From Candidatus Saccharimonadota bacterium (GTDB lineage: Bacteria > Patescibacteriota > Saccharimonadia > Saccharimonadales > Saccharimonadaceae), in the NCBI GenBank assembly GCA_017545595.1, contig JAFWLO010000005.1:1-64000 (forward strand): DNA of 64,000 nt, in the 5' to 3' direction. The notes below the pieces were generated by a model that saw nothing but the letters and a program-made list of their open reading frames with translations, made no database searches and had not been told where the DNA came from. Below, piece by piece: positions 36,320 through 44,793 of this stretch. The translations under genes and the position numbers were made by a program. Numbering within the stretch: position 1 is the first letter of the stretch; every line of letters starts with the position of its first letter.

Positions 36320-36799
36320 TTAAAACGGAATCTCCGACAAATCAATCGGTTCATCCCCCATATCATCTCCCGATTCCTGAGGAGCGTCGCCACCCTTACT
36401 TCCAGAATCATCTCCCGAGAATCCTCCCCCGTCATAACTCGAGCGATTCCCCCCATTTCTGTCATTCGCAGCCGACGTAAAGTTAAAATCTTCCACAACA
36501 ATCTCAACCCGAGATCTCTTCTGTCCGCTGTTTTTATCTTCCCAAGTCCTCTGATCAAGTCGCCCAGAAACAAGCACCCCTGCTCCTTTCTTTGCATATT
36601 GCCCAATCATCTCCCCTAGCTTTCCCCAAGCTGAACAGTCGATGAAAGAAACAGATTCTTGCTGAGTTCCGCTAGAATCTCTAAACACCCTATTGACCGC
36701 AACCGAGAAAGAACAAACCGTCGCCCCGTTAGGAGTCGTTCGAACTTCTGGATCTCTTGTTAAGTTTCCTGTGATAATAGCTTTACTAAAGCCACGCAT
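36320..36799 (-). CDS. ssb: single-stranded DNA-binding protein
   Basis: 159 aa: OB-fold in the first 110 residues (start RGFSKAIITGNLTRDPEVR), a Gly/Ser/Asp-rich linker and the acidic tip IDLSEIPF, which recruits replication and repair partners. Besides replication it would protect incoming DNA if this cell is competent. It sits between rpsF and rpsR. Confidence 0.95.
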   Translation of the reverse strand: MRGFSKAIITGNLTRDPEVRTTPNGATVCSFSVAVNRVFRDSSGTQQESVSFIDCSAWGKLGEMIGQYAKKGAGVLVSGRLDQRTWEDKNSGQKRSRVEIVVEDFNFTSAANDRNGGNRSSYDGGGFSGDDSGSKGGDAPQESGDDMGDEPIDLSEIPF

Positions 36800-36802
36800 T
36801 TT

Positions 36803-37174
36803 TTATTCCTCCTCTTGTGTTTCCGATTTTTCAGCAGCCGCTGCTCTGTTTGCTCGATATTCGCGCTTCTTTTCTTCCATCTTAATTCTGCGCTCATCTG
36901 TAACAACCAGAAGATAGCGGAGCACTTCGTCGGTGATGTTCATCACGCTGGAAATTTTCGCAGGCGCAGTCGCCGGAAGCTCAACTTCCATATAATAATA
37001 AACAGCATATTCTTGACCTTTGATGGCATAAGCGAGTCTCTTCTTTCCCTCGTTTACTTCTTTCGTAACCTTGCCATCGTTTGTGCTGATAAGTTTTTTA
37101 ACTTTCTCAACAACTTCGTCGAGATTCATCTCATAATCCGGATGAACCAAGAATGTGAGTTCGTAATTTTTCAT
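36803..37174 (-). CDS. rpsF: ribosomal protein bS6
   Basis: 123-aa 30S protein: MKNYELTFLVHPDY start, KRLAYAIKGQEYAVYYYMEVE core and a charged tail. First gene of rpsF-ssb-rpsR-efp-tlyA. AAAGGAG precedes ATG. The leader contains a hairpin that fits the S6:S18 autoregulatory motif. Confidence 0.95.
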   Translation of the reverse strand: MKNYELTFLVHPDYEMNLDEVVEKVKKLISTNDGKVTKEVNEGKKRLAYAIKGQEYAVYYYMEVELPATAPAKISSVMNITDEVLRYLLVVTDERRIKMEEKKREYRANRAAAAEKSETQEEE

Positions 37175-37198
37175 ACGCTCCTTTCTCCATTGGTTAAC

Positions 37199-37222
37199 GG
37201 GAACGCGGCTAATCCCGTTCCC
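37199..37222 (-). promoter_or_regulatory. possible S6:S18 leader hairpin
   Basis: On the minus strand GGGAACG pairs with CGTTCCC around a loop containing GCCG, about 25 bases before the rpsF start. Known rpsF leaders bind the S6-S18 pair through a hairpin with a CCG element. The assignment rests on position and this element only. Confidence 0.45.
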
Positions 37223-37240
37223 TGAGTTGATATCCCCTAA

Positions 37241-37249
37241 ATTTTATCA
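37241..37249 (-). promoter_or_regulatory. rpsF operon promoter using the ftsK stop
   Basis: TGA-TAAAAT, where TGA is the ftsK stop codon. It gives rpsF a leader of about 60 bases. Confidence 0.55.
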
Positions 37250-39619
37250 CGTATTCGCCAGTTCGTCAAACTCCTCCAGGGATTTAATCAACATATCTCT
37301 CGGCCTATTCCCGTTCTGTGGCCCAATCACTCCAATCTCCTCAAACCAAATCGCTAGTCCGCTCACAAACCCATGCCCCTTCCCGAGATAAGTCTGGAGC
37401 ATCGCCGTAGAAAACTTCCCCTTACTGAGGCTAATTTCGACTGCCTTCCTCACCACCGGATCATTCGGGTCATATTTCCTCCCAAGATCCCCAATGCTTC
37501 CTCCGTCGCTCGGTCCCATTCCTTTAATCTGCACTGGCTGTGCCACAACTTCCGGATTATACTCCGGCGCTCTCTGCGCTCTCAAATAATCCGTCAAATT
37601 CTTCACGTCCCCATTTCCCTTACTATCTTCATACGCCCACGCCCCCTGAATCCTCCTCGGCTTCCCCATCATCTGTGTCGTAAGCATCAGCATATCCCCC
37701 TTCCCAAGCAACTTTTCTGCCCCTCCCTGATCAAGCATAATCCTCGAGTCAATTTGACTCCCGACCGCAAAAGCAATCCTCCCCGGAACATTCGCCTTAA
37801 TCAACCCCGTAATAACCTTAACTTCCGGCCTCTGCGTCGCAAGCACAAGATGTATCCCGCTTGCCCTTCCTTTCTGCGCAATCCTCACGATGAGCATTTC
37901 GAGGTCTTTTCCCGCCATCATCATAAGATCCGCCATCTCGTCAATCACTACAACAATATACGGCATCTTCCCTGCCGGTTCTACTTCCTCTCCGTCTTTC
38001 TTTTCCGTTACTTCGCTCGCGACCTTCTCATTGTAATCAACAATATTTTTCACCCTCTTCTCAGCCATAAGCGTATATCTCTTCTCCATCTCATTCACCG
38101 CCCATTTCATCGCCGAAAGCGCCTTTTCCGTATTAGAAATAATCGGCGTCAAAAGATGCGGAATTCCGTCATAAAGCGCCATCTCGACCTGCTTCGGATC
38201 CACAATAATCAACTTCAAATCACTCGGACTGTTTCTATAAAGTAGCGAACTAATCAGCGTATTCGTCATAACCGACTTCCCCGAACCAGTCGTCCCAGCG
38301 ATAAGAAGATGTGGCATCTTCGCAAGGTCCGCAACGACCGCCTTCCCTGATATATCCTTCCCGACCGCAAATGTCAAAGGCTCTTTCGCCTTCTTCCATT
38401 CTTGACTCTCAATAATCCCTCTCATCATCACGCTCGCCGACTTCACATTCGGAATTTCCACCCCAACACTCCTCGTCCCAGGGATCGGTGCCTCAATCCT
38501 AATCTTATCGACCGCCAGATTCAGCGCCAACTCCTTATCTCTCGCAAGAATTTTCGACAAATTAACTCCCGAAGGCGGTCTCATGGTATATTGCGTAACT
38601 CTCGGCCCAATGTTCGCCCCCTCCATCTCAACATCAATCCCAAACTCTCCGAGTGTACTCTTAATAATAACGGCATTCTGCTGAATATTTCCCGCATCCG
38701 CCGGACTCTGTTTTTTCTCGAACAATTCAATTCCAGGAAACTTCCAATCGTCGTCTCGGGTACTAACCAGCGCCCCCTTGCTCTCTATTTTAATCTCAGT
38801 CCCCTTTGGCATTTCCGCCTTAACTTCAGATATTTTCCCGCTTACTGCCGTCCCGTCTTTAATCGCTCCTCTCCTGAACAGCCCCAACTTCTTCTTCGGT
38901 TCTTCCTTCGATTTAACCCCCTCGTCCTCAATCGCGACCCCCTTGTTCACCTTAAATATCGACTTCTTCCCCTCCGTCTCTTCTTCTTTATCTTCATCAA
39001 CCTCGCTAGCTCGCTCTTTCTTCCCAAGAGCATTCCTCATCCCGCTCACCATCGCAACCGGCGTCATCTGCAAAATAAACATCACACACACAAAAATTAA
39101 GACTATATAAACAAATATCGCCCCCTTCGCTCCAAACATCGGCAAAAATATCTCGTTCACCCACTCCCCAATCGCCCCTCCATGCGCCCCCTGCTGGCCA
39201 TAAGTGGACACTCCGCTCATCCCCGACACAAACAAAATCAAAAACACAGAAATCGCCCATAAAAACGGCGATAATCTGTTCCCCTCGCTCCTAAATATCT
39301 TAATCGCAAGATAAACAAACAAAAACGGCACAACATACATCGCATTCCCGATAAGCGAGAACAAAATCTTATAAATCTCAGTCTTTTCCCCAGAAAAATT
39401 AGAAACAAGTGTAACGACCGTAACGACCCCGAGCCCTAAAAGAAGCACAGCAAAAATCTGCTGAGAAAAACCTCCAGGAAGTTCTTGCTTCTGAGTTTTT
39501 CTGCTTGTCGTCCTGCGCCTAGTCGTCGAGCTCTTTCCTCTGCTCGAACTTCTGCTCGAGCTTCTCCCTCCCGAACTTCTGCTCCCACTTCTAGAACTAG
39601 ATTTCTTCTTCGTCACCAT
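37247..39619 (-). CDS. ftsK: DNA translocase FtsK
   Basis: Hexameric motor that pumps DNA through the division septum and activates Xer at dif. 790 aa from ATG 39619: Ser/Arg-rich N-terminus, four membrane helices (about 50-200), a linker, the RecA-like motor (Walker A IAGTTGSGKSV, Walker B IVVVIDEMADLM) and the gamma winged helix at the end (DPVVRKAVEISLSKGKFS). The frame extends to 39637, but 39619 is seven bases after TATAAT. The Xer gene at 25.1 kb is the likely partner. Confidence 0.94.
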   Translation of the reverse strand: MVTKKKSSSRSGSRSSGGRSSSRSSSRGKSSTTRRRTTSRKTQKQELPGGFSQQIFAVLLLGLGVVTVVTLVSNFSGEKTEIYKILFSLIGNAMYVVPFLFVYLAIKIFRSEGNRLSPFLWAISVFLILFVSGMSGVSTYGQQGAHGGAIGEWVNEIFLPMFGAKGAIFVYIVLIFVCVMFILQMTPVAMVSGMRNALGKKERASEVDEDKEEETEGKKSIFKVNKGVAIEDEGVKSKEEPKKKLGLFRRGAIKDGTAVSGKISEVKAEMPKGTEIKIESKGALVSTRDDDWKFPGIELFEKKQSPADAGNIQQNAVIIKSTLGEFGIDVEMEGANIGPRVTQYTMRPPSGVNLSKILARDKELALNLAVDKIRIEAPIPGTRSVGVEIPNVKSASVMMRGIIESQEWKKAKEPLTFAVGKDISGKAVVADLAKMPHLLIAGTTGSGKSVMTNTLISSLLYRNSPSDLKLIIVDPKQVEMALYDGIPHLLTPIISNTEKALSAMKWAVNEMEKRYTLMAEKRVKNIVDYNEKVASEVTEKKDGEEVEPAGKMPYIVVVIDEMADLMMMAGKDLEMLIVRIAQKGRASGIHLVLATQRPEVKVITGLIKANVPGRIAFAVGSQIDSRIMLDQGGAEKLLGKGDMLMLTTQMMGKPRRIQGAWAYEDSKGNGDVKNLTDYLRAQRAPEYNPEVVAQPVQIKGMGPSDGGSIGDLGRKYDPNDPVVRKAVEISLSKGKFSTAMLQTYLGKGHGFVSGLAIWFEEIGVIGPQNGNRPRDMLIKSLEEFDELANT

Positions 39620-39694
39620 AAAAATTATTATAACCATAAAAATAAAAATTGCAAGCTTTTAGGGGTATTTTTCCGCCCTTCCCTGTAGAAAAAG

Positions 39695-39722
39695 AAAAAG
39701 GCCGCAATATTGCGGCCAAAAA
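39695..39722 (-). terminator. terminator of the 57-aa gene
   Basis: A perfect 18-bp palindrome (GGCCGCAAT and ATTGCGGCC) with a minus-strand T-run. Confidence 0.8.
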
Positions 39723-39805
39723 ATGCAAGGCTCTCGATGTTTGGATTTTTGATTGTAGATGATTCTATTTACTAGTTTCGACTAACCGGTCTATCCACCG
39801 ATATT

Positions 39806-39979
39806 TCACATCAAAAGATGGTTGTTAGTAATTACATATTTTGCTTCTACGCTCCTCCTTGCCTCTTCCGAGGTAAATGTCTCGCTGTTATAGCCTTCAT
39901 CTTTGACTTTTCTAACCCCCTCTACGACCAAGACTAAACCCCAGATTATAAAGATACCAAGAGAAACCAATCCGAACAT
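39806..39979 (-). CDS. 57-aa single-helix membrane protein
   Basis: Below the usual length cut-off but well supported: GGAGGGAAT seven bases before ATG, an extended -10 promoter at 40028-40036, and a strong terminator at 39695. The protein starts MFGLVSLGIFIIWGLVLV (one membrane helix) and continues with a charged soluble tail rich in Glu and Arg. No family recognised. It lies between ftsK and the prepilin-like gene as a complete single-gene unit. Confidence 0.7.
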   Translation of the reverse strand: MFGLVSLGIFIIWGLVLVVEGVRKVKDEGYNSETFTSEEARRSVEAKYVITNNHLLM

Positions 39980-40027
39980 ATATTCCCTCCCATGTCCAAA
40001 TGTTAAACAACGACAGCCTATCTTCTC

Positions 40028-40036
40028 ATTATATCA
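40028..40036 (-). promoter_or_regulatory. extended -10 promoter of the 57-aa gene
   Basis: TGA-TATAAT on the minus strand, start near 40021, leader about 42 bases with a ribosome site. Confidence 0.6.
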
Positions 40037-40140
40037 CACTTTTGCTTTTTTGTAAAGCTTTTTCTTATTTTTCCCAATTCTACCTCCGTAAAATCAAGTA
40101 TGAGATTTGCTCCTTTACCCCACCATTTCTCTGTTCTGCC

Positions 40141-42045
40141 CTAGCTATCATAATTTGTCACAACTTGACACTGCGTCACCTCTCCCGTCTGTCCCTGCTG
40201 TTCGTGCGTTTCCTCTTCCACAATTATTTCAGGTTTCTCTTCTAATGATGCAGAAGAATCTACTTGCTTCGCATATATAACCGGCGCAGTTCCTACCAAG
40301 TCCTCATGCATCAAGGAAATCCAAACGGCAGGATGATTATCTCCATTATAAGTTACCTTCTTTTTCATACAAAAACCATCGCCAGATGTGCTATCTGTGT
40401 CTACACAAACCTCAATTCTGCTATTGCTCGCCCCTTCTCTAACATACCTCCAATTAAGCCTCACGCTCGAATCGTTAAAATCAAATGTTTCGTACGTTTC
40501 ACTCGCATGCTCAGTGTCCAGCCAATCATAACTCCCCTCATTACCACAATAAAACCCTGTACTATCAATATACTGATACGAAGAAGTACTATAGCTACAG
40601 TTCCTAAAAGCGCTTCCAGAAACATCCGTCCTACCTTTCGCCTCAAGAATGGTCTGTAAATTATACTGATATTCATTCTCTAGCCAAAAATGCCCCCCAT
40701 GATGTGCACTGCTATCAATATTACCCCAAAATACACCATTAAAATAATCATTTACTGTGTGCCCTCCGCTCGTATCGTATTGCGTCCGGCGTTTCAACCC
40801 CTGTGTAATATTATTAATGCCAGACCAAAATTCAGGCGTAACTCCAATCCTCGCAAGCTCACCTCCTCGATGATTCATCAGAAGAAACATATCACAACTG
40901 CTATCATTTTTAGTATATACCCCTTGATTATTTTCAATCCCCGAAAAGGTCGCATATCCAAAACAAACTCCGATATAACCATGTCCGTCAGTTCCCTGAA
41001 TACCCGACGCATCCAAAGTAGTCGAGAAATTAGCTGACTGTTCTCTATTGAACGCTTTCATTATTCCACCGCGCATTCCGTTTGCACCGTATCTCCCGCT
41101 AATCGTCAGATCTTGCCCATTCTCACTAACCTGAACGTCATCATCCGTATGTCCATACGTATCATCAAACGTGCTAAACCCTAAATACGTCTTCTTCGTC
41201 ACCGTTTGAGCATGATACTCCCCCGACTCCGTCGAAGCTACCTTCTCCACCCCAGGATTATAAAGCCTAACCGTCGTAGAAATCGTCGAAGAATTCTTTC
41301 CACTCGGCGAATCCCAGCATGTCCTGATATAAAAATCATAATAATCTGGCGTAAATTCATCTCCGCACTTCACCCCGCTTCCCGACGTAACCGGCGTGAC
41401 CCAAATCCCCTGTGCTGCTGTCAAATCTGTCTCCTGCCTCACTCCACCTTCCGTCGCGTCCGACAGATTTTCACTTTCCTCATTCAGCGAATATAGTAGC
41501 CTCGGGAACGTCGGCGTCGCCTCTAACCTCGCTGCGCTCTCTATCACTTCCGAACCACTTAAGCTCTTCACCAGTATCTCATCAGTCGAGCTGTTCGCAT
41601 CCATATTCTCAAGACTCGCTAACGCCTTCGGATTTATCACAAACGAATTCCCCTTATAAATAGCCCCTTTCCCGTCTTCGCGTTCGTATAATTCTCCACA
41701 AGACCCTATATTTTCATTCACATATTCACTTGTAAATGCCCCGCTCGCCTCACTCGGCTTGAGCGCAAGCTCCTTTATTTTATCCCAAATCTTCCCATAA
41801 ATGGTCTCATTCCCTGCCCCCTGCTCGCTACTCGCGTCATGCAAAAATCTCAGTGCTTCTGCCTGTGTATCAATTTCGCTTCGCGCCATCGTCACCTCAA
41901 GCGCCTCCTGCGCAGAATACATCCCCCTGTTCATAATAGAAATCGCTCCGATAGAAACCGCCCCAAACACCGCAACCGCCATAAGCACCTCAATCAGCGA
42001 ATCCCCTCTAAGATATTTTTTAATTGCCTCGCCACAATTCTTCAT
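40141..42045 (-). CDS. large prepilin-like surface protein
   Basis: 634 aa. The N-terminus has a short basic leader ending in Gly, then DSLIEVLMAVAVFGAVSIGAI, a class III/IV-type prepilin signal that PilD would cut. The rest is extracytoplasmic, with six or more Cys and a middle region (about 270-560) rich in Gly, Tyr and Trp that could be a lectin or adhesin fold. The tail is Glu/Gln-rich. It is a minor pilin or pilus-tip adhesin candidate for host attachment. The ATG is six bases after TAAAAT. It stands back to back with the silent cassettes. Confidence 0.75.
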   Translation of the reverse strand: MKNCGEAIKKYLRGDSLIEVLMAVAVFGAVSIGAISIMNRGMYSAQEALEVTMARSEIDTQAEALRFLHDASSEQGAGNETIYGKIWDKIKELALKPSEASGAFTSEYVNENIGSCGELYEREDGKGAIYKGNSFVINPKALASLENMDANSSTDEILVKSLSGSEVIESAARLEATPTFPRLLYSLNEESENLSDATEGGVRQETDLTAAQGIWVTPVTSGSGVKCGDEFTPDYYDFYIRTCWDSPSGKNSSTISTTVRLYNPGVEKVASTESGEYHAQTVTKKTYLGFSTFDDTYGHTDDDVQVSENGQDLTISGRYGANGMRGGIMKAFNREQSANFSTTLDASGIQGTDGHGYIGVCFGYATFSGIENNQGVYTKNDSSCDMFLLMNHRGGELARIGVTPEFWSGINNITQGLKRRTQYDTSGGHTVNDYFNGVFWGNIDSSAHHGGHFWLENEYQYNLQTILEAKGRTDVSGSAFRNCSYSTSSYQYIDSTGFYCGNEGSYDWLDTEHASETYETFDFNDSSVRLNWRYVREGASNSRIEVCVDTDSTSGDGFCMKKKVTYNGDNHPAVWISLMHEDLVGTAPVIYAKQVDSSASLEEKPEIIVEEETHEQQGQTGEVTQCQVVTNYDS

Positions 42046-42051
42046 ACTAAA

Positions 42052-42057
42052 ATTTTA
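42052..42057 (-). promoter_or_regulatory. -10 box, leaderless start of the prepilin-like gene
   Basis: TAAAAT, TTTAGT, ATG 42045. It lies about 30 bases from the first cassette. Confidence 0.55.
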
Positions 42058-42085
42058 CGCCAATCATAACCTTCTTGTCAACCTC

Positions 42086-42309
42086 ACCAGAGCCGATTCC
42101 GGTATTCTATCCGAACCGTTTGCGTTTCCTCATAGTGGCGACTATCTCTGGCATACTACTGGCCTTAACCATAGAAGTACAGACAGCCGCTACTGGTCTT
42201 CGCATACTTTCTCTACCGCAAGCTCTCATCTCCAGGTCTTCTATTCTACATTCTTTGACCCTCAGGGCGGGAACATCAAGGGTAGCGGCTTTACAGTTCG
42301 TCGTGTCGC
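42086..42309 (+). pseudogene. silent lectin-like cassette A
   Basis: No start codon, promoter or N-terminus. Reading from TRADSGILSEPFAFP to FTVRRVA it encodes the C-terminal part of a FISUMP/C-type-lectin-like domain (YWSS core). Compared with the other cassettes the framework is conserved and about 16 codons vary, nearly all as NNC/NNT. Confidence 0.75.
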
Positions 42310-42316
42310 GTTTTTT

Positions 42317-42539
42317 CACCAGAGCCGACTCCGGTATTCTATCCGAACCGTTTGCGTTTCCTCGTAGTGGCGTCTATAACTGGGACTCTACTCTCCTTAG
42401 CAATAGAAGTACGCACGGCCGCTACTGGTCTTCGCACACTTACTTTACTACATACTCTCACTTCCAGTGCTTCTACCCTACGTTCTTCCGTCCTGAGGGT
42501 GGGGACAGCAAGGGCGGCGGCTTTTCAATCCGTTGTATT
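42317..42539 (+). pseudogene. silent lectin-like cassette B
   Basis: Directly follows cassette A with the same opening TRADSGILSEPFAFPRSG and ends FSIRCI. Variable codons differ from A in the same columns. Confidence 0.75.
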
Positions 42540-42575
42540 CCTCTACGAAGGATAACTACTAAGAGACACAGAAAA

Positions 42576-42860
42576 CTACCAAGTAGCACAACGAACTGCA
42601 AATCCATAACCTTTATTACCACCGTTTTCTGGATAAAAATCCGTAAATGAAAAACTTTGATGATTTGCCCCTCTCCGACTAATCGAACAAGAGGACCAAT
42701 AAGCCCCGTATAAGCTCCTACCGTATAAAACCGCAGAGTTCCAATAATATAAACCAGCATCCAGAAATCCTAGCGACTCGGATAGGACTCCTGAGTTTGC
42801 ATTGTCCTTGCTTCCTACATTCATAGAAAGCGTTGAAATGAAGAGTTTGGAGAATATTTT
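42576..42860 (-). pseudogene. inverted, diverged cassette C
   Basis: Opposite orientation. It reads FSKLFISTLSMNVGS, then SGVLSESLGF, YYWNS, GAYWSSC and GYGFAVRCATW followed by TAG. It shares the fold but not the conserved DNA flanks and lacks the NNC pattern, so it is an older paralogue. Its 5' end stops at the same border sequence (CTTCAAGG then GCGACGCAG) that ends cassette F. Confidence 0.65.
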
Positions 42861-42879
42861 TTCTTCAAGGCGCGACGCA

Positions 42880-42981
42880 GTAGCTCTTGCTCGGGAATGT
42901 CCGGAGCTTGCTAGCGAGGATGAAGGTGCCGAAGCCCCGTGAAGACGGGCGCGAAGGACACCGGTTCCCGAGAAGAGCTAC
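42880..42981 (+). repeat. 102-nt hairpin module H1 between cassettes
   Basis: GTAGCTCTT and CTCGGGAA pair with TTCCCGAG and AAGAGCTAC. Inside are TGTCC/GGACA and CCCGT/ACGGG. It is followed by ACAAGTGCAAGCCCTGAAGA, a tail also found at 43850 and 44697. The 5' half, with its upstream flank, recurs at 44374-44417. Confidence 0.7.
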
Positions 42982-43011
42982 AAGTGCAAGCCCTGAAGAA
43001 AAAATACCATC

Positions 43012-43240
43012 ACCAGAGCCGATTCCGGTATTCTCTCCGAACCGTTTGCGTTTCCTCGTAGTGGCTACTATATCTGGGGTTTTACTGGCCTTGGCAATAG
43101 GAGTTCGTACGGCAACTACTGGTCTTCGCATACTTACTCTACCTCGCTCTCTTACTACCAGCGCTTCTACTCTACGTACTTCGTTCCTCAGGGTGGGAAC
43201 GGCAAGGGCAACGGCTTCGCAGTTCGTTGTGTTTCGTATT
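43012..43240 (+). pseudogene. silent lectin-like cassette D
   Basis: Same framework: TRADSGILSEPFAFPRSG, YWSSHTYST, then NGFAVRCVS. An in-frame TGA precedes it in the shared tail CCCTGAAG, so it is not fused to anything upstream. It ends in a run of codons before the relB promoter. Confidence 0.75.
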
Positions 43241-43278
43241 TAATATTAACAAAATATTAACATTGTACTAACAATATA

Positions 43279-43307
43279 TTGACAAAATAAATAAAATTTG
43301 CTATACT
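43279..43307 (+). promoter_or_regulatory. relB-like promoter with operator repeat
   Basis: TTGACA, 17 bases, TATACT. Just upstream ATTGT-ACTA-ACAAT and a TTAACAAAATATTAAC stretch are likely binding sites for the encoded ribbon-helix-helix protein. Confidence 0.65.
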
Positions 43308-43328
43308 CTTTTCAAGAAAAGGAAAAAT

Positions 43329-43553
43329 ATGCTAACAACAAATGACACAGCAATCACAATCCGAACAAATAAAGAGATAAAAGAGCGCGCTCAACTTCTA
43401 TTTAACGACCTCGGTCTCGACCTCTCGACCGCTATTAATCTCTTTTTACGACAGTCCGTTCGCGAAGATCGTATTCCGTTTCTTATTTCCCGCGACGAGC
43501 CGAACGAGTCAACATATAAGGCTCTAGAAGATTCTCTTGATGAAAAAATCTAG
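43329..43553 (+). CDS. RelB/DinJ-type antitoxin without toxin
   Basis: 74 aa with a ribbon-helix-helix N-terminus (AITIRTNKEIKERAQLLFNDLGLD LS, broken here for length) and the DinJ-like LSTAINLFLRQSV helix. Such antitoxins repress their operon and neutralise a RelE/YafQ RNase. The sequence downstream (43554-43860) encodes no toxin, so this is an orphan. It may stabilise the cassette island, defend against an incoming toxin, or be a remnant. AAAAGGA precedes the ATG. Confidence 0.85.
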   Translation: MLTTNDTAITIRTNKEIKERAQLLFNDLGLDLSTAINLFLRQSVREDRIPFLISRDEPNESTYKALEDSLDEKI

Positions 43554-43653
43554 AAGGCCCGTTTGATTCTTGGTCAGATACGCTGGAATCCCTTAATGCT
43601 TAAAATTAAATATCTAAAGTCCTTCGGATTTGTTTAAAAAATAAATTATTTTA

Positions 43654-43800
43654 TCGACTTCTCTCATGTTTTCTGAGAAACCCTTTTCGAACCCCGATTA
43701 ATTATTACAACTTTCACCTTCGAGAACGAGTAAGCGTAGAGCCCTTTAGGGCGATTAGCTGATCGAGTTCGAGAAATGGCTGAACGTTGTAATAATTATA
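43654..43800 (+). repeat. dispersed repeat element, copy 1, with structured core
   Basis: Opens CGACTTCTCTCATGTTTTCT. TAATTATTACAAC (43699-43711) pairs with GTTGTAATAATTA (43786-43798). Inside lies the core GAGTAAGCGTAGAGCCC/GGGCGATTAGCTGATC (43728-43767), closed by GAAC/GTTC. Copies: 44421 (plus) and 62258-62346 (minus). The tail AAGCCCTGAAGAAA follows before cassette E. Confidence 0.7.
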
Positions 43801-43871
43801 GGGCGAGAAGAAAAACGTTCCGAAGAAAATATGAAAGAAGTCGTAATAAGTACAAGCCCTGAAGAAACATT

Positions 43872-44093
43872 ACCAGAGCCGATTCCGGTATTCTCTCCGA
43901 ACCGTTTGCGTTTCCTCATAGCGGTTATCATCGCTGGGCTTCCGCCAATAACGTTTATAGAGGAGCTTATGCTTCTTATGCCGTTTCGCATGTTTATTCT
44001 ACTACGACGGGCAGACGTATTGATTTTAGTGGCACTCTCTTTAACCCTCAACTTGGAAGCAACATGGGCTTTGGCTATGCGATTCGTTATGTC
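43872..44093 (+). pseudogene. silent lectin-like cassette E, diverged
   Basis: Opens with the same TRADSGILSEPFAFPHSG but diverges after it (RWASANNVYRGAYASY) and ends GFGYAIRYVEE. It shares the 5' anchor sequence base for base with D, F and G, yet the rest is a different subtype, as if anchors had been exchanged. Confidence 0.7.
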
Positions 44094-44137
44094 GAAGAGG
44101 TTGGAGAAGTCTTTAACAGTCGCTTCGGCAATTTCCC

Positions 44138-44357
44138 AGAGCCGACTCCGGTATTCTCTCCGAACCGTTTGCGTTTCCTCGTAGTGGCTACTATTACTGG
44201 CTCTCTACTGACCTTTACGATAGGAGTTCGTACGGCCTCTACTGGTCTTCGCATACTTACTCTACCGCGTACTCTCACGTCCAGTACTTCCTCTCTACGC
44301 GCTTCGGTCCTCAGGGTGGGTACTACAAGGGCTACGGGTTCGCAGTCCGTTGTGTCG
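44138..44357 (+). pseudogene. silent lectin-like cassette F
   Basis: RADSGILSEPFAFPRSGYYY, YWSSHTYST and GYGFAVRCV. It is in a different frame from E, so the two are not fused. Followed by the border CTTCAAGG/GCGACGCAG and the 5' half of module H1. Confidence 0.75.
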
Positions 44358-44420
44358 AAGAGGGTGGAGAAGCTTTTCTTCAAGGTGCGACGCAGTAGCT
44401 CTTGCTCGGGAATGTCCTCA

Positions 44421-44634
44421 CGACTTCTCTCATGTTTTCTGAGGAACCCTTTTCAAACCTCGATTAATTATTGCAACTTTCACCTTCGAGAACGAGTAAA
44501 TAATAAGTTTTCTCGATTCTTCTCCTGAGTGTCATAAAGAAAAAACACGTATTTTTGGAGAAGTTCACGGACGACCGCGAGTAAGCGTAGAGCCCGAAGG
44601 GCGATTAGCTGATCGAGCGGAAGTCCGCCTGAAC
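44421..44634 (+). repeat. dispersed repeat element, copy 2
   Basis: Contains the common part (44421-44500), the 35-base stretch shared with valS (44507-44541), then the structured core at 44579-44618. The stem around the core is GTTCA/TGAAC, GGAC/GTCC and CCGC/GCGG. Copy 1 has different bases in the pairs next to the core (GAAC/GTTC), so the pairing is kept while the sequence changed. 44635-44793 has the shared tail again and nothing coding. Confidence 0.7.
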
Positions 44635-44793
44635 GACGAGAAAAATTCGCCTGTTTTTCTCCGATATGAGAGAGATGGATTGGAAAACCTCTTACGCTAC
44701 AAGTGTAAGCCCTGAAGAAAAATACTAACACCGACACGAAGAAGAAGAGAGAAAACTAATAGCTAAAAACTCTAAAGAAAATATAGAGTCCCC

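Noticed and set aside
42107-43131. Minus-strand frames such as the 70-aa and 88-aa ones over the cassettes, and plus-strand frames in other phases (PEPIPVFSPNRLRF)
   Set aside because: They are shadows of the repeated cassette sequence; only the TRADSGILSEP frame gives the lectin-like pattern.
44507-44541. Truncated valS pseudogene
   Set aside because: Only 35 bases match and the flanks belong to the dispersed repeat, so it is not a gene remnant.
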